Part shown: positions 7,848 through 16,092 of the stretch, piece after piece
How positions within the stretch are numbered: position 1 is the stretch's first letter
Layout of the letters: each line of letters opens with the position of its first letter
DNA from: Gammaproteobacteria bacterium
GTDB taxonomy: Bacteria > Pseudomonadota > Gammaproteobacteria > Pseudomonadales > Cellvibrionaceae
NCBI GenBank assembly: GCA_021151835.1
Contig: JAGKWO010000058.1
Location: forward strand, 1 to 27,175
Reading direction: 5' to 3'
Length of the DNA stretch: 27,175 bases
Position numbers and translations under genes: made by a program
Notes under the pieces: generated by a model
Told to the model about the DNA's origin: nothing
The model's input: only the letters and a program-made list of their open reading frames with translations
The model's database searches: none

Positions 7848-8081
7848 TTAGTGTCGTAATAAAGCATCCAGTTTATCTATTGCGACACACCAATCAGAAT
7901 CCTGATGCCATCCTTCCCGTAAAAACTGGCGTTGCGCTTCGGTCCAGAAATCTGCCTCCGGCAGGGGTACGTCTTGTGGTAACGGCTGGTGTTCTTTTAC
8001 AAACCGGGCAATCGCAAGATCACTGTTCGGTAAACCTAATTGGTTAAATAAATCCGGAAGTTGAATCGTAGTAATTTGCAT
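7848..8081 (-). CDS. DUF2789 family small protein
   Basis: A 77-residue soluble protein matching the DUF2789 family in size and pattern: an N-terminal LPDLFNQLGLP motif, a central FVKEHQPLPQDVPLPEADFW block, and a C-terminal AQRQFLREGWHQDSDW stretch. No function is established for the family, which is common in marine and soil gammaproteobacteria. The start at 8081 is well supported by AGGAG seven bases upstream. It is transcribed on the same strand as the HxlR gene upstream (117-base gap), so co-transcription is possible. Confidence 0.85.
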   Translation of the reverse strand: MQITTIQLPDLFNQLGLPNSDLAIARFVKEHQPLPQDVPLPEADFWTEAQRQFLREGWHQDSDWCVAIDKLDALLRH

Positions 8082-8198
8082 GATGACGCTCCTGTTTTTT
8101 TAATAGAGTCATTCATAACGCAATAAGTTCGATGGAGATTTTCAAAAGGCCGGATTATTCCCGATTTGCCTGTACCGCTGTCTATCGAGCACCGGTAT

Positions 8199-8531
8199 TT
8201 ATACTGACTTCTCGCTTTTGCGCTTCATATATTCATCACCCCAGTCAGCCAAGGGACCCAATGCAATATTCAGTGAATCACCCAGGGGCGTTGTTGAATA
8301 CTCCACACGTGGAGGAACTTCATTAAACATTTTTCGTGCGATGAGACCATCCTCTTCCAGTTCACGTAATTGTTGAATCAACATCTTTTCGCTGATGCCA
8401 TCCACCAAACGTTTCAACTCACCGAAGCGACGGATCTGATTATTTAACTCCCACAAAATTACTGCTTTCCATTTTCCGCCAATCACATCAAATGCAGGAC
8501 CAATTCCGCAATTGTAAGGTTTTTCTGCCAT
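8199..8531 (-). CDS. HxlR family winged-helix transcriptional regulator
   Basis: The 110-residue protein has the HxlR hallmarks: the N-terminal cysteine in YNCGIGPAFDVIGGKWK (Cys8), the ILWELNN-IRRFGELKRLVDGISEKML helices, and the wing EDGLIARKMFNEVPPRVEYSTTPLG. HxlR proteins bind DNA as dimers; several (YodB, HypR of Bacillus) sense electrophiles or disulphide stress through that cysteine. It is divergent from the oxidoreductase gene at 8678, and a large palindrome at 8582-8612 between them is its likely operator. I infer it controls the oxidoreductase and itself. Confidence 0.93.
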   Translation of the reverse strand: MAEKPYNCGIGPAFDVIGGKWKAVILWELNNQIRRFGELKRLVDGISEKMLIQQLRELEEDGLIARKMFNEVPPRVEYSTTPLGDSLNIALGPLADWGDEYMKRKSEKSV

Positions 8532-8581
8532 TTAATTTCGTTCCTCAGTATTTATTGCGTGCTTTTTTTGAATTCAATTCT

Positions 8582-8612
8582 TACTTTTTGGTAAGTAACT
8601 TACAAAAAAGTA
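8582..8612. promoter_or_regulatory. Palindromic operator, probable HxlR binding site
   Basis: A 31-base inverted repeat with arms TACTTTTT-GTAAGT and ACTTAC-AAAAAGTA, nearly symmetric apart from central and one arm position. The TACT...AGTA ends and the GTAAGTA core resemble sites of HxlR proteins such as YodB. It lies 50 bases from the HxlR start and directly before the candidate promoter of the oxidoreductase. Confidence 0.8.
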
Positions 8613-8617
8613 GGTAC

Positions 8618-8647
8618 TTGACGATCACTCATAACGATTTGTATTTT
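8618..8647 (+). promoter_or_regulatory. Candidate promoter of the oxidoreductase
   Basis: TTGACG (8618-8623) and TATTTT (8642-8647) are 18 bases apart. The -35 begins five bases after the operator palindrome, so a bound regulator could block or stimulate polymerase. The -10 is weak, which would suit an activated or derepressed gene. Confidence 0.45.
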
Positions 8648-8677
8648 ACCCGCACACCAACCGAATTGGAGATTTTT

Positions 8678-9544
8678 ATGAGTGATGTAACTGTAGTGGG
8701 ACTAGGTGCAATGGGAACAACCATTGCCCGACTATTTATCAATCAGGGTTTACGTGTGACTTTATGGAATCGAAGTCGCGATAAAGCTGAAACATTCATA
8801 AAGCAAGGGGCAAAGGTAGCAGCAACAATTACCGACGCGCTGGAAGCAAGCCCGGTTACCATCATGTGTGTTTTTGATTACGCGGCAGCTACAACAATTT
8901 TACAGCAGTTACATTCTTCCGCCTCATTGAAACAACGCACCTTAATTCAAATGACTACCGGCAGCCCTGAAGATGCACGGAAATCACTGGCATGGGCCAG
9001 TGCGCATGAAATGAATTACCTTGATGCTGCGATCCAGGCAGCACCAAGCCAAATGGGTCAGGAAAATACGCCCGTCCTATTATCCGGTGATGAAAAAGTA
9101 TTCCTGGAAACTAAACCCCTGTTAAAACTACTGGCGGGAAATATTATTTATCTCGGCGGAAAAATTGATGCCGCCGCTACAGTGGATGCAGCGACCTTGT
9201 CTTATGTTTATGGGGCGATGACCGGTTTTACCCACGGCGCACGTATGGTTGAAGTTGCCGGGTTGGATGTGGCGCAATTCGGAAAAATTGTTAACGAAAT
9301 TTCACCCAGTTTTGGTGAGTTTTTTCAACACGAGGGAAACGTTATCCAATCCGGGGATTTCACTATCAGTGAAAGCCCCCTGCGTATTTCGGTGATTGCA
9401 ACAGAACGTATATTACAATCCTCGGCAGATGCAAACATTAATACCGAAATCCCGGCGTTTATTGCTGATTTATTTAAACGTGCGGATGCTGCCGGCCTGG
9501 GCGACAAGGAAGCTGCTGCACTCATTGAAGTAATCCGCGATTAA
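8678..9544 (+). CDS. NAD(P)-dependent oxidoreductase, imine reductase/beta-hydroxyacid dehydrogenase-like
   Basis: The 288-residue protein begins with a Rossmann fold, VVGLGAMGTTIARLF (GxGxxG at about 8-13), and has NRSRDKAE after the second strand, where Arg favours NADP(H). The middle (LDAAIQAAPSQMGQENTPVLLSG) and the helical C-terminal half fit the imine reductase branch better than classical 3-hydroxyisobutyrate dehydrogenases. The frame is open upstream to 8492, but the start is set by ATG 8678: GGAG lies eight bases before it, homology starts there, and a longer product would read through the operator and promoter. It is divergent from the HxlR gene and probably regulated by it. The substrate cannot be read from the sequence. 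Confidence 0.9.
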   Translation: MSDVTVVGLGAMGTTIARLFINQGLRVTLWNRSRDKAETFIKQGAKVAATITDALEASPVTIMCVFDYAAATTILQQLHSSASLKQRTLIQMTTGSPEDARKSLAWASAHEMNYLDAAIQAAPSQMGQENTPVLLSGDEKVFLETKPLLKLLAGNIIYLGGKIDAAATVDAATLSYVYGAMTGFTHGARMVEVAGLDVAQFGKIVNEISPSFGEFFQHEGNVIQSGDFTISESPLRISVIATERILQSSADANINTEIPAFIADLFKRADAAGLGDKEAAALIEVIRD

Positions 9545-9601
9545 TAAAGAACAAATAAAAATATTGCGCTTATAAAATTACAACATCCAACAGCATATAT
9601 C

Positions 9602-12421
9602 CTAGCGGCGCAAGGAACTCGCCGCTGCATTGATTGCGGTCGTCAATCCATTAAAGTCAACCGGTTTCAATAAATGTTCATCGAAGCCACTCGCAAGCGC
9701 CAACTTTTTATCTTTTTCCTGTCCATAACCGGATAACGCCACCATAAATATATTATTGATTGCAGGATCTTCGCGCACACTACGCGCAACCGCATATCCA
9801 TCAAGCTCGCCCGGCAATCCAATATCACAGAAAACAAGGCCTGGCTTTATCGATTTAACCAACTGCAGGCCTGATTCACCATCGTATGCGCATTTAACTT
9901 CGTGACCTTCCAGTGATAGCAGCGCAGCCAAGGTCTCCACCATATCGCGGTTATCATCAATCAGCACCACACTCAATCGCGCTGCAATTACCTGTTCAGG
10001 CGCCGATTGGCGCACTGGATTTGTGCCGGTCAGCAACGGAATCTGGAATACAAATTCGGAGCCACATCCGGGGCCAGCGCTATTAGCACGCACATTGCCA
10101 CCATGAAGGTTGGCAAACCCTTTAATCAGCGCAAGCCCTAATCCCAAACCACCTTTACTGCGCGCCAGATCCTGATTGCCCTGCACAAACGGCTCGAATA
10201 ATTCTTCCAGTAAATTGGGATCTATACCGATTCCCGTATCCTTGACGGCAATAGTACCGAAGGCTTTGTCGTTACGTGTTTCTTCTGTTAATGATACAAA
10301 TACCTGGCCCGGTGGTTCGGTAAATTTCAAGGCATTGTGCAATAAATTTCCAATTGCCTGCGCGATACGCGTGCGGTCTGCATAAATTTGCAGTGATTTG
10401 CCGGGTACAGCAACTGAAAGCCCAATACCTTTATTTTCATAATCGGCTTTAAAATCATTGGTAGTGTGCTCAACCAATTCACCCAGCTCAAAATTTTCCC
10501 TGCGCAACTCAATTTTTCCGCGTGAAATTCGCGCAACATCCAATAGATCATCGATAAGTCGTGTCATATGCACCACCTGGCGATCAATTACTTCAAGCCC
10601 GCCAATAACCGTGTCTTCCGTTTTGCACAAGCGGCGAAGCAATTCCGTACTATTGCGAATGGGAGCTAACGGATTACGCAATTCATGGGCCAGCATCGCC
10701 AGATATTCATCTTTTCTACGCGCTGATTCATATAACGCTGTTTCGGCTCGCTTTTGTTCATGAATATCGGTAAGCGTTCCCATCCAGCGCGTGATTTTTC
10801 CCTGCTCATTGCGCACGGGCAATGCTCGTCCCAGCGTCCAACGATAATTACCCGAGCGATGCTGCAAACGAAATTGGCCCTCAAAATTATTGCCCCTGGC
10901 AATACTGTGCTGCCAAATCTCACTGACATCTTGTTTATCATCGGGATGCAACAGTTCCAGCCATTCTGTTCCAGTATCATTTTGGGCATCGGCACCGGTG
11001 AAATGAAACCATTGCTGGTTGATGTAATCTTGCCGGCCATCAGGTAATGCGGACCACACCATTTGGGGCATGGCGTCAGTCATGATTCTGAATTTTGCTT
11101 CACTCTCTTTCAAGGCCCGCTCTGCCTTCTTGCGCATACTGATATCGCGGGTGATTTTGGCGAAGCCGACAATATCACCCGACTTATCTTCGACAGGCCA
11201 TACGATAAGCTGGGCGTGGTAAATGGAACCATCTTTCCTGACCCGCTGCCCCTCTTCTTCGTAGTGGCCGTTTTTACGAGCCATATTCAGTTCGTAGGTT
11301 GCATGATCTTCCGATAACTCATTTTTGGGATAAAAAATAGAAAATGGCTGCCCCAATGCTTCCTCTTCGGTATAGCCGGTCAATCGCTCTGCACCGCGGT
11401 TCCAACTGGTAATAAAACCGTTGAGATCCACCATGAACATGGCGTAATCATCAATACTCTCAACCATCAAACGAAAACGGTTTTCGCTTTCGAAAAGCTG
11501 CGCTTCGCGTTGCTGTGCTTGCTTGAGTGCTGTGATATCGCGAGTAATTTTTGCATAGCCGACAGTGTTGCCTTCATTATTGTCGACTCGCCACACAATA
11601 ATTTGTGCATGGTAATGCGTTCCATTTTTGCGAACGCGTATACCTTCCTCTTCGTACCGCCCGTGCGTTTGCGCCATCATTAATTCGTGGATAGCATGAT
11701 CCTTATCAAGGGCCTCCTTCGGATACAACATGGAAAAATGCCGGCCAATCGCTTCAATATCTGCATAACCGGTTAATCGCTCGGCCCCGCGGTTCCAGCT
11801 GGTAATGAAGCCATCCAGATCAACCATGAACATGGCATAATCTTCAATACTTTCCACCATTAACCTGAACCGATTTTCACTATCCAGTAGCCAGGAATTA
11901 AATTGCTGGTCTGTTTTCAAAACATCAACCAGAACAGAAGTCAGATCACCGTGTGTTTTAGTCTTTGCATCTGTGGCGACAGATTTAACAATGGTAGAAA
12001 AATAACCGGGTAAATGGGCAGAATTGGCAGTGATATTTTTCTGTTCAGGCAATCCAAAAGCCGATAAATTTTCGCACTCCGCCAATAGAAATACGATATC
12101 TTGTGCATCATCTTTTATTGGTGACACAGTGAAATTTACCGGTGATAATTTATTCTCTACATTTTTAATTTCATCGGTAAATTTTATCTTCGTTCCCTGG
12201 GCCGCTACCTGGCATGCCGTTGCCCAGGTTTTTTCGGATACGCTCGTATCGCTCCACACATGAAAAGCCCATACCGGAGCACCAATATAATTTTTTCTTG
12301 CACCAAGAGCATCTGCAGCCGCATTATTAATTGCTAAAACGGTTCCATCCACTTTCAATAAAAGCACAAAATCTTCCAGGCAATCAATAAGCGATTTAAA
12401 GGTATGCTGGTTATACCGCAT
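9602..12421 (-). CDS. Hybrid sensor histidine kinase with four PAS domains and receiver
   Basis: Numbered from ATG 12421 (939 residues), the order is: PAS 1 (about 8-118), PAS 2 (181-298), PAS 3 (312-428), PAS 4 (440-553), HisKA with phospho-acceptor His579 in LAMLAHELRNPL, HATPase with Asn696, G1 DTGIGI and G2 GGLGLGL, and a C-terminal receiver with Asp866 (FCDIGLPG) and Lys919 (LLKPVD). All catalytic residues are present. No transmembrane helix is visible, so it should be a cytoplasmic sensor, perhaps of redox, light or a small ligand through PAS. PAS 2 and PAS 3 differ at two of their first 39 residues. A TTG seven codons upstream (12442) is possible but neither start has a good SD. No response regulator or output gene is adjacent, so it is an orphan; phosphorelay to a distant Hpt protein is inferred. 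Confidence 0.93.
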   Translation of the reverse strand: MRYNQHTFKSLIDCLEDFVLLLKVDGTVLAINNAAADALGARKNYIGAPVWAFHVWSDTSVSEKTWATACQVAAQGTKIKFTDEIKNVENKLSPVNFTVSPIKDDAQDIVFLLAECENLSAFGLPEQKNITANSAHLPGYFSTIVKSVATDAKTKTHGDLTSVLVDVLKTDQQFNSWLLDSENRFRLMVESIEDYAMFMVDLDGFITSWNRGAERLTGYADIEAIGRHFSMLYPKEALDKDHAIHELMMAQTHGRYEEEGIRVRKNGTHYHAQIIVWRVDNNEGNTVGYAKITRDITALKQAQQREAQLFESENRFRLMVESIDDYAMFMVDLNGFITSWNRGAERLTGYTEEEALGQPFSIFYPKNELSEDHATYELNMARKNGHYEEEGQRVRKDGSIYHAQLIVWPVEDKSGDIVGFAKITRDISMRKKAERALKESEAKFRIMTDAMPQMVWSALPDGRQDYINQQWFHFTGADAQNDTGTEWLELLHPDDKQDVSEIWQHSIARGNNFEGQFRLQHRSGNYRWTLGRALPVRNEQGKITRWMGTLTDIHEQKRAETALYESARRKDEYLAMLAHELRNPLAPIRNSTELLRRLCKTEDTVIGGLEVIDRQVVHMTRLIDDLLDVARISRGKIELRRENFELGELVEHTTNDFKADYENKGIGLSVAVPGKSLQIYADRTRIAQAIGNLLHNALKFTEPPGQVFVSLTEETRNDKAFGTIAVKDTGIGIDPNLLEELFEPFVQGNQDLARSKGGLGLGLALIKGFANLHGGNVRANSAGPGCGSEFVFQIPLLTGTNPVRQSAPEQVIAARLSVVLIDDNRDMVETLAALLSLEGHEVKCAYDGESGLQLVKSIKPGLVFCDIGLPGELDGYAVARSVREDPAINNIFMVALSGYGQEKDKKLALASGFDEHLLKPVDFNGLTTAINAAASSLRR

Positions 12422-12588
12422 GATGGGAATCTCAATCGTCAATAATTTATCATTTAGCAGACTATATATCGCTTACGAATTATTTCCCATTCATTCCTGC
12501 GGGAATTGGAATGAAGAAATGGCCAAACTGCTCTATTCTCTATGCAAACCCGCCCAAATTCCTTTTTGCCCTTACATGAGAGGTACGT

Positions 12589-13062
12589 ATGAGCAGCCCC
12601 CAACGAGACATTACCCTGCGTTTTTTGGCTGAACCCCAGGATGTTAATTTTGGAGGAAAGGTTCATGGTGGCGCCGTGATGAAATGGATCGACCTCGCTG
12701 CCTACGCCTGTGCGGCCGGATGGAGCAGCCGTTATTGTGTGACCGCCTATGCAGGTGGGATCCGTTTTGTGTCGCCTGTCCATGTCGGTAATCTGGTCGA
12801 AATCAGTGCAAAAATTATCTACACCGGCAACTCTTCAATGCATATTGCAATAGAAGTAAATGCTTGTGATCCAAAATCGCTCAATCGCCGCCTGACGACC
12901 CACTGCATCGTAATCATGGTGGCAGTTGACGAATCAGGCCAACCCGTCAAAGTACCTGAGTGGGTTCCGCAAACAGAACAAGATAAACAACAACACAGCA
13001 CTGCCATAAAATTAATGGAAATGCGCAAAAAAATAGGCGAGGAAATGGAAATTTTTATCTGA
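12589..13062 (+). CDS. Acyl-CoA thioesterase, hotdog fold (YciA/BACH type)
   Basis: A 157-residue single-hotdog protein. The family signature is clear in FGGKVHGGAVMKWIDLAAYACA (His26, and Asp35 as the likely catalytic acid), followed by the VTAYAGGIRFVSPVHVGNLVEI strand block. It should hydrolyse acyl-CoA thioesters in the cytoplasm as a hexamer or trimer of dimers; the chain-length preference is not readable. The ATG at 12589 has GAGAGG five bases upstream. It is divergent from the hybrid kinase (167 bases between starts) and converges on the cytochrome-lectin gene. Confidence 0.93.
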   Translation: MSSPQRDITLRFLAEPQDVNFGGKVHGGAVMKWIDLAAYACAAGWSSRYCVTAYAGGIRFVSPVHVGNLVEISAKIIYTGNSSMHIAIEVNACDPKSLNRRLTTHCIVIMVAVDESGQPVKVPEWVPQTEQDKQQHSTAIKLMEMRKKIGEEMEIFI

Positions 13063-13130
13063 GGCCCGGGCTGGAAAACGGGTATTGAAGATTAATATTT
13101 ACCTGGTTACCTGTTTATTTTTTCCTTGAA

Positions 13131-13165
13131 AGCAAACCCGCATTTCAGTGGAATGCAGGTTTGCT
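13131..13165. terminator. Terminator-like hairpin between convergent genes
   Basis: The 14-base arms AGCAAACCCGCATT and AATGCAGGTTTGCT pair with one mismatch around a 7-base loop, between the stops at 13062 (+) and 13194 (-). Neither side has a strong U tract (GTTTAAC on plus, TTTC on minus), so it may be a weak bidirectional terminator or an mRNA-end stabiliser. Confidence 0.6.
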
Positions 13166-13193
13166 GTTTAACAATATACAATTACGATTATCG

Positions 13194-14711
13194 TTACTTC
13201 CCGCAGCAACCGCAGACCGTCATCGGCAGTTGTTGACCGGTTTTTGCATCCTGGTTGGTCCACTGGCCATTCCATACAAATGGCGATGAAAAACCTTTGC
13301 ACGTTGTGGGGCACGTTGTACTGGCTTGTTGTTGGCTATTAATAACCGTGGCAGCTTGTACATCCACGCACTGGCCCAAACCGGCAACAATATCGTCAAA
13401 TATGTGGCTCAAGTTGCCTGAGGTGGTATTTTTTCCGGAGGCAGGGAAAGAGGTGCCCACATAATTGTGGCAACCAAAACAATTCGATACAAAAGTGGAT
13501 GAAGGATCAACATTCTGGAACACCGTTTCAGCAACAGTATTCGCCAAACGTAACGAGCCGCGCTGATTGCTGATTTGTGCCGAGCTGTTCTGTCCGGAGC
13601 TGCTACTTAGTGACGTTTCCGCACTTTGCGTAATATCACTCACCCACAATGCACCAACATTAAAATAATTGGTGAGCACTGCATAACTGCCTGTTAAGTA
13701 CGGCTGGACGTTAGCATTCAGTGAAGTGATATCACCCACATTTTCGGAGTATTTCAAATCACCTTCAGCAGAACCATAAGGATATACCCGGCAAATTTCA
13801 GTGGGCGTGCCAGTAGTGGATGATTGTTTACTTGCACTGTTAAAGGTACACGAGGCTTTTCCGCCTAAACTGGCGGTACATTTCTCGCTTGCAAACGACC
13901 AGCCTTTGGTTGTGGATGGCGACGTACAATCCGGGGCATTTACATCGTGTTCAAACGTCGCCCACACAAACTCCGGGTGATCTGGCGTTGCAACCGCAAT
14001 GTGGAAACCCACCAGCCCTAATTTGGTCGGATTTTTATTTGAACCAATAACCGCATCCATGGTAATAAACTTGCTGGGGTCATCGCCTTTCCCTAACACT
14101 TTCCAGGCAATTTTTATTTCTGTAGTTCCGCCGGGAAAATTATTTTTTTGCTTGATGCCATCGACATCGCACATATTTTTGCTGAAGCGGACGTCGTAAT
14201 AAACTACGTTACCGTTCTGGTCATAAATAGTTGCGCCACCGCCGGCCTGGCCAATTCGCTCGGGAATGACAAACTCCGTACCACCATCCAATGGTTTTGC
14301 TGTGCGTACAAACAAGGTGTGTGTACCATCATGTTTATCATCACATGAGTTAGCCGGTGCGCCGGTATCCGTTACTTCCAGCTCATAATATTGACTGGTA
14401 TCTTCGAAATTACGTTTTTTAGCATCAGCCTTGGAAGGAGCCATCAAATACGCAAAGGTTTGCCAGGAGAATTGATAAAAATCGCAGAAGTTGGAACTGC
14501 CATCAGAACCACTTTTCTTTACTTCCGCCGGCAAGCTGGGAGCGCTAAACCAGGTGGAGTCAGCCACACAATTATAGGCAGCAGATGATGCGGCAGACGA
14601 TACCGCCGCTTTATTTTGTGCCGCATACAAATTACCGGCACTCACACCGGCAATACAAAATAGCGCAACCCCAAAGGCAATACGGGTATTTATTTTTAGT
14701 TTGTTTTGCAT
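13194..14711 (-). CDS. Exported monoheme cytochrome-like protein with C-terminal MVL-like lectin domain
   Basis: The 505-residue protein has a signal peptide (IAFGVALFCIAGVSAGNLYA, likely cut near residue 30). There follows a Ser/Ala linker, and a large domain with the FVWATFEHDVNAP block (249-260). One haem c site, CFGCH (411-415), is preceded by SLRLANTVAETVFQN, a context seen before haem motifs in related hypothetical proteins. The last 55 residues (448-502) carry a pattern typical of mannan-binding lectin MVL repeats: a CPTTC pair, VWNGQWT, then PMTVCGC. The final VCGCCGK is cysteine-rich. It should act in the periplasm or on the surface, binding both haem and perhaps oligomannose; this combination is inferred, and no activity is assigned. 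A 29-base palindrome lies 69 bases upstream. The second haem protein at 23779 is a distant relative. Confidence 0.85.
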   Translation of the reverse strand: MQNKLKINTRIAFGVALFCIAGVSAGNLYAAQNKAAVSSAASSAAYNCVADSTWFSAPSLPAEVKKSGSDGSSNFCDFYQFSWQTFAYLMAPSKADAKKRNFEDTSQYYELEVTDTGAPANSCDDKHDGTHTLFVRTAKPLDGGTEFVIPERIGQAGGGATIYDQNGNVVYYDVRFSKNMCDVDGIKQKNNFPGGTTEIKIAWKVLGKGDDPSKFITMDAVIGSNKNPTKLGLVGFHIAVATPDHPEFVWATFEHDVNAPDCTSPSTTKGWSFASEKCTASLGGKASCTFNSASKQSSTTGTPTEICRVYPYGSAEGDLKYSENVGDITSLNANVQPYLTGSYAVLTNYFNVGALWVSDITQSAETSLSSSSGQNSSAQISNQRGSLRLANTVAETVFQNVDPSSTFVSNCFGCHNYVGTSFPASGKNTTSGNLSHIFDDIVAGLGQCVDVQAATVINSQQQASTTCPTTCKGFSSPFVWNGQWTNQDAKTGQQLPMTVCGCCGK

Positions 14712-14779
14712 AAGTTAACCATCTCATCCTTCAGCAGGAAAAATAATCAGCTCAACACTATTCAAGCGTTGACTATACA

Positions 14780-14808
14780 AGAGGTAAATCGCAAGGCGGT
14801 TTACCTCT
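14780..14808. repeat. 29-base near-perfect palindrome
   Basis: The arms AGAGGTAAATCGC and GCGGTTTACCTCT (13 nt, perfect except one T:G wobble) flank a 3-base AAG loop. It lies 69-97 bases upstream of the cytochrome-lectin start. There is no U tract on either side, so a protein-binding site or a leader hairpin is more likely than a terminator. Confidence 0.75.
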
Positions 14809-14914
14809 GCCTGTATCCCAAGCCTGTAAAGCCTAGTAGATGGATATAGTTGCCGTATTACAGAATATTACAGCGTCATTAATTTACGGGATTGATCATA
14901 AATAAAGCGAACGT

Positions 14915-14956
14915 GCTCCTTATAGCGAGCTCCTTATAACGAGCCCTTTATAGATA
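14915..14956. repeat. Three tandem copies of a 14-base unit
   Basis: GCTCCTTATAGCGA, GCTCCTTATAACGA and GCCCTTTATAGATA follow each other without gaps. Copies one and two differ at a single base; copy three is more diverged. This could be an iterated regulator site upstream of either flanking gene, or simple slippage. Confidence 0.7.
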
Positions 14957-15143
14957 GACCAATGATGATCATGTTGGCAGTTTAATAAATTACACTCCGA
15001 ATACGTTTACTGATCTATCGTCAAACGTTGGAACTAGCATTCTTATTTTTGGTAACGCATCATCACACCGCCATTTCCATTAATTTAAAATAAACATAAA
15101 ATGGAATAGCTTATTGGCCAATCAGTTGGGACCTCACCGCACA

Positions 15144-16046
15144 ATGCCTTCCAATCGCCTATCTCCCAATGTATTGGGTATTCTCTGCGTATTCATCGGC
15201 ACCTTTTGTTTTGCCAGCAAGGGCATCCTTATCAAGCTTGCTTACCAATATGGTGTTACTGCGGTTCCGTTACTCACACTGCGAATGTTATTTGCGTTAC
15301 CTTTCTATGCTGCAACCGCAATCTGGTTACAAACGCAGAAACTGGCTCCATTGCAACGAGGGGATGGCTGGAAAATTATCGGATTGGGATTGCTGAGCTA
15401 TTACGTATCCAGCTTGCTGGATTTTATGGGGCTGCAATATATCTCTGCCGGGCTGGAGCGCCTGATTTTATATGTCTACCCAACGCTCGTTTTGCTTATG
15501 CTCGCCGTTTGGAAAAAAGAAAAAATTACCCGCATCACCACACTTGCAATCGCAATTACCTACACAGGAATATTATTGGTATTTATGCAGGATTTGCGCT
15601 TGACCACTAACCTGGACTTGACGTTGCTGGGCGCTGGCCTGGTAATGGCAAGCACTATTTCATTCGCGTTATTCGTAGTGCTCGCCGGCGATATGATTAA
15701 AAAAACAGGGCCAGGCCGGTTTACTGCTTACGCCATGCTGGCGGCATGTGCAGGAGTACTCTTGCATGGTATTTCGGTTGGCGATATCACCGGCTTACAA
15801 CAACCAGCACCCGTTTATTTGCTTGCACTATCGCTCGCATTTTTCTGCACAGTGATCCCAAGTTTTTTAATGAATAAAGGAATCAGCTTGATTGGCAGCG
15901 GCAAAACTGCTGTTCTGGGGAGTATCGGGCCGGTGATGACACTCTTTCTGGGGATGGCTGTATTACACGAACAAATTACCGTCATACAATTATTCGGGGC
16001 AGGATTGGTAATCGGAGGTGTTAGCCTCGCGACTACCAATAAATAA
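15144..16046 (+). CDS. EamA/DMT family transporter
   Basis: A 300-residue inner-membrane protein with about ten transmembrane helices arranged as two EamA repeats (residues about 8-138 and 152-290). The first repeat starts GILCVFIGTFCFASKGILIK, and the second ends with the usual GSIGPVMTLFLGMAVLHEQITVIQLFGAGLVIGG pattern. Family members export amino acids, metabolites or drugs; the substrate is not readable. I chose ATG 15144; a TTG at 15114 with GGAA upstream is a real alternative that would add ten residues. It is divergent from the cytochrome-lectin gene and converges on the RND adaptor. Confidence 0.9.
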   Translation: MPSNRLSPNVLGILCVFIGTFCFASKGILIKLAYQYGVTAVPLLTLRMLFALPFYAATAIWLQTQKLAPLQRGDGWKIIGLGLLSYYVSSLLDFMGLQYISAGLERLILYVYPTLVLLMLAVWKKEKITRITTLAIAITYTGILLVFMQDLRLTTNLDLTLLGAGLVMASTISFALFVVLAGDMIKKTGPGRFTAYAMLAACAGVLLHGISVGDITGLQQPAPVYLLALSLAFFCTVIPSFLMNKGISLIGSGKTAVLGSIGPVMTLFLGMAVLHEQITVIQLFGAGLVIGGVSLATTNK

Positions 16047-16078
16047 AATCCCGATTTGAAGACCTTGCAATAATTCCT

Positions 16079-16092
16079 GGGTTGATCAACCC
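16079..16092. repeat. Perfect 14-base palindrome at the adaptor stop codon
   Basis: GGGTTGATCAACCC overlaps the stop codon of the RND adaptor gene in the 39-base gap between convergent genes. With flanking CC/GG the stem extends slightly. There is no U tract, so a terminator role is possible but unproven. Confidence 0.5.

Larger units (their letters stand above)
14712..15143. other. Intergenic region with palindrome and short tandem repeat
   Basis: This 432-base stretch separates the divergent cytochrome-lectin and EamA genes. It must hold both promoters, but I cannot place either with confidence. Its clear structures are the 29-base palindrome at 14780-14808 and a threefold 14-base repeat at 14915-14956. 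No convincing coding frame is present. Confidence 0.7.
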
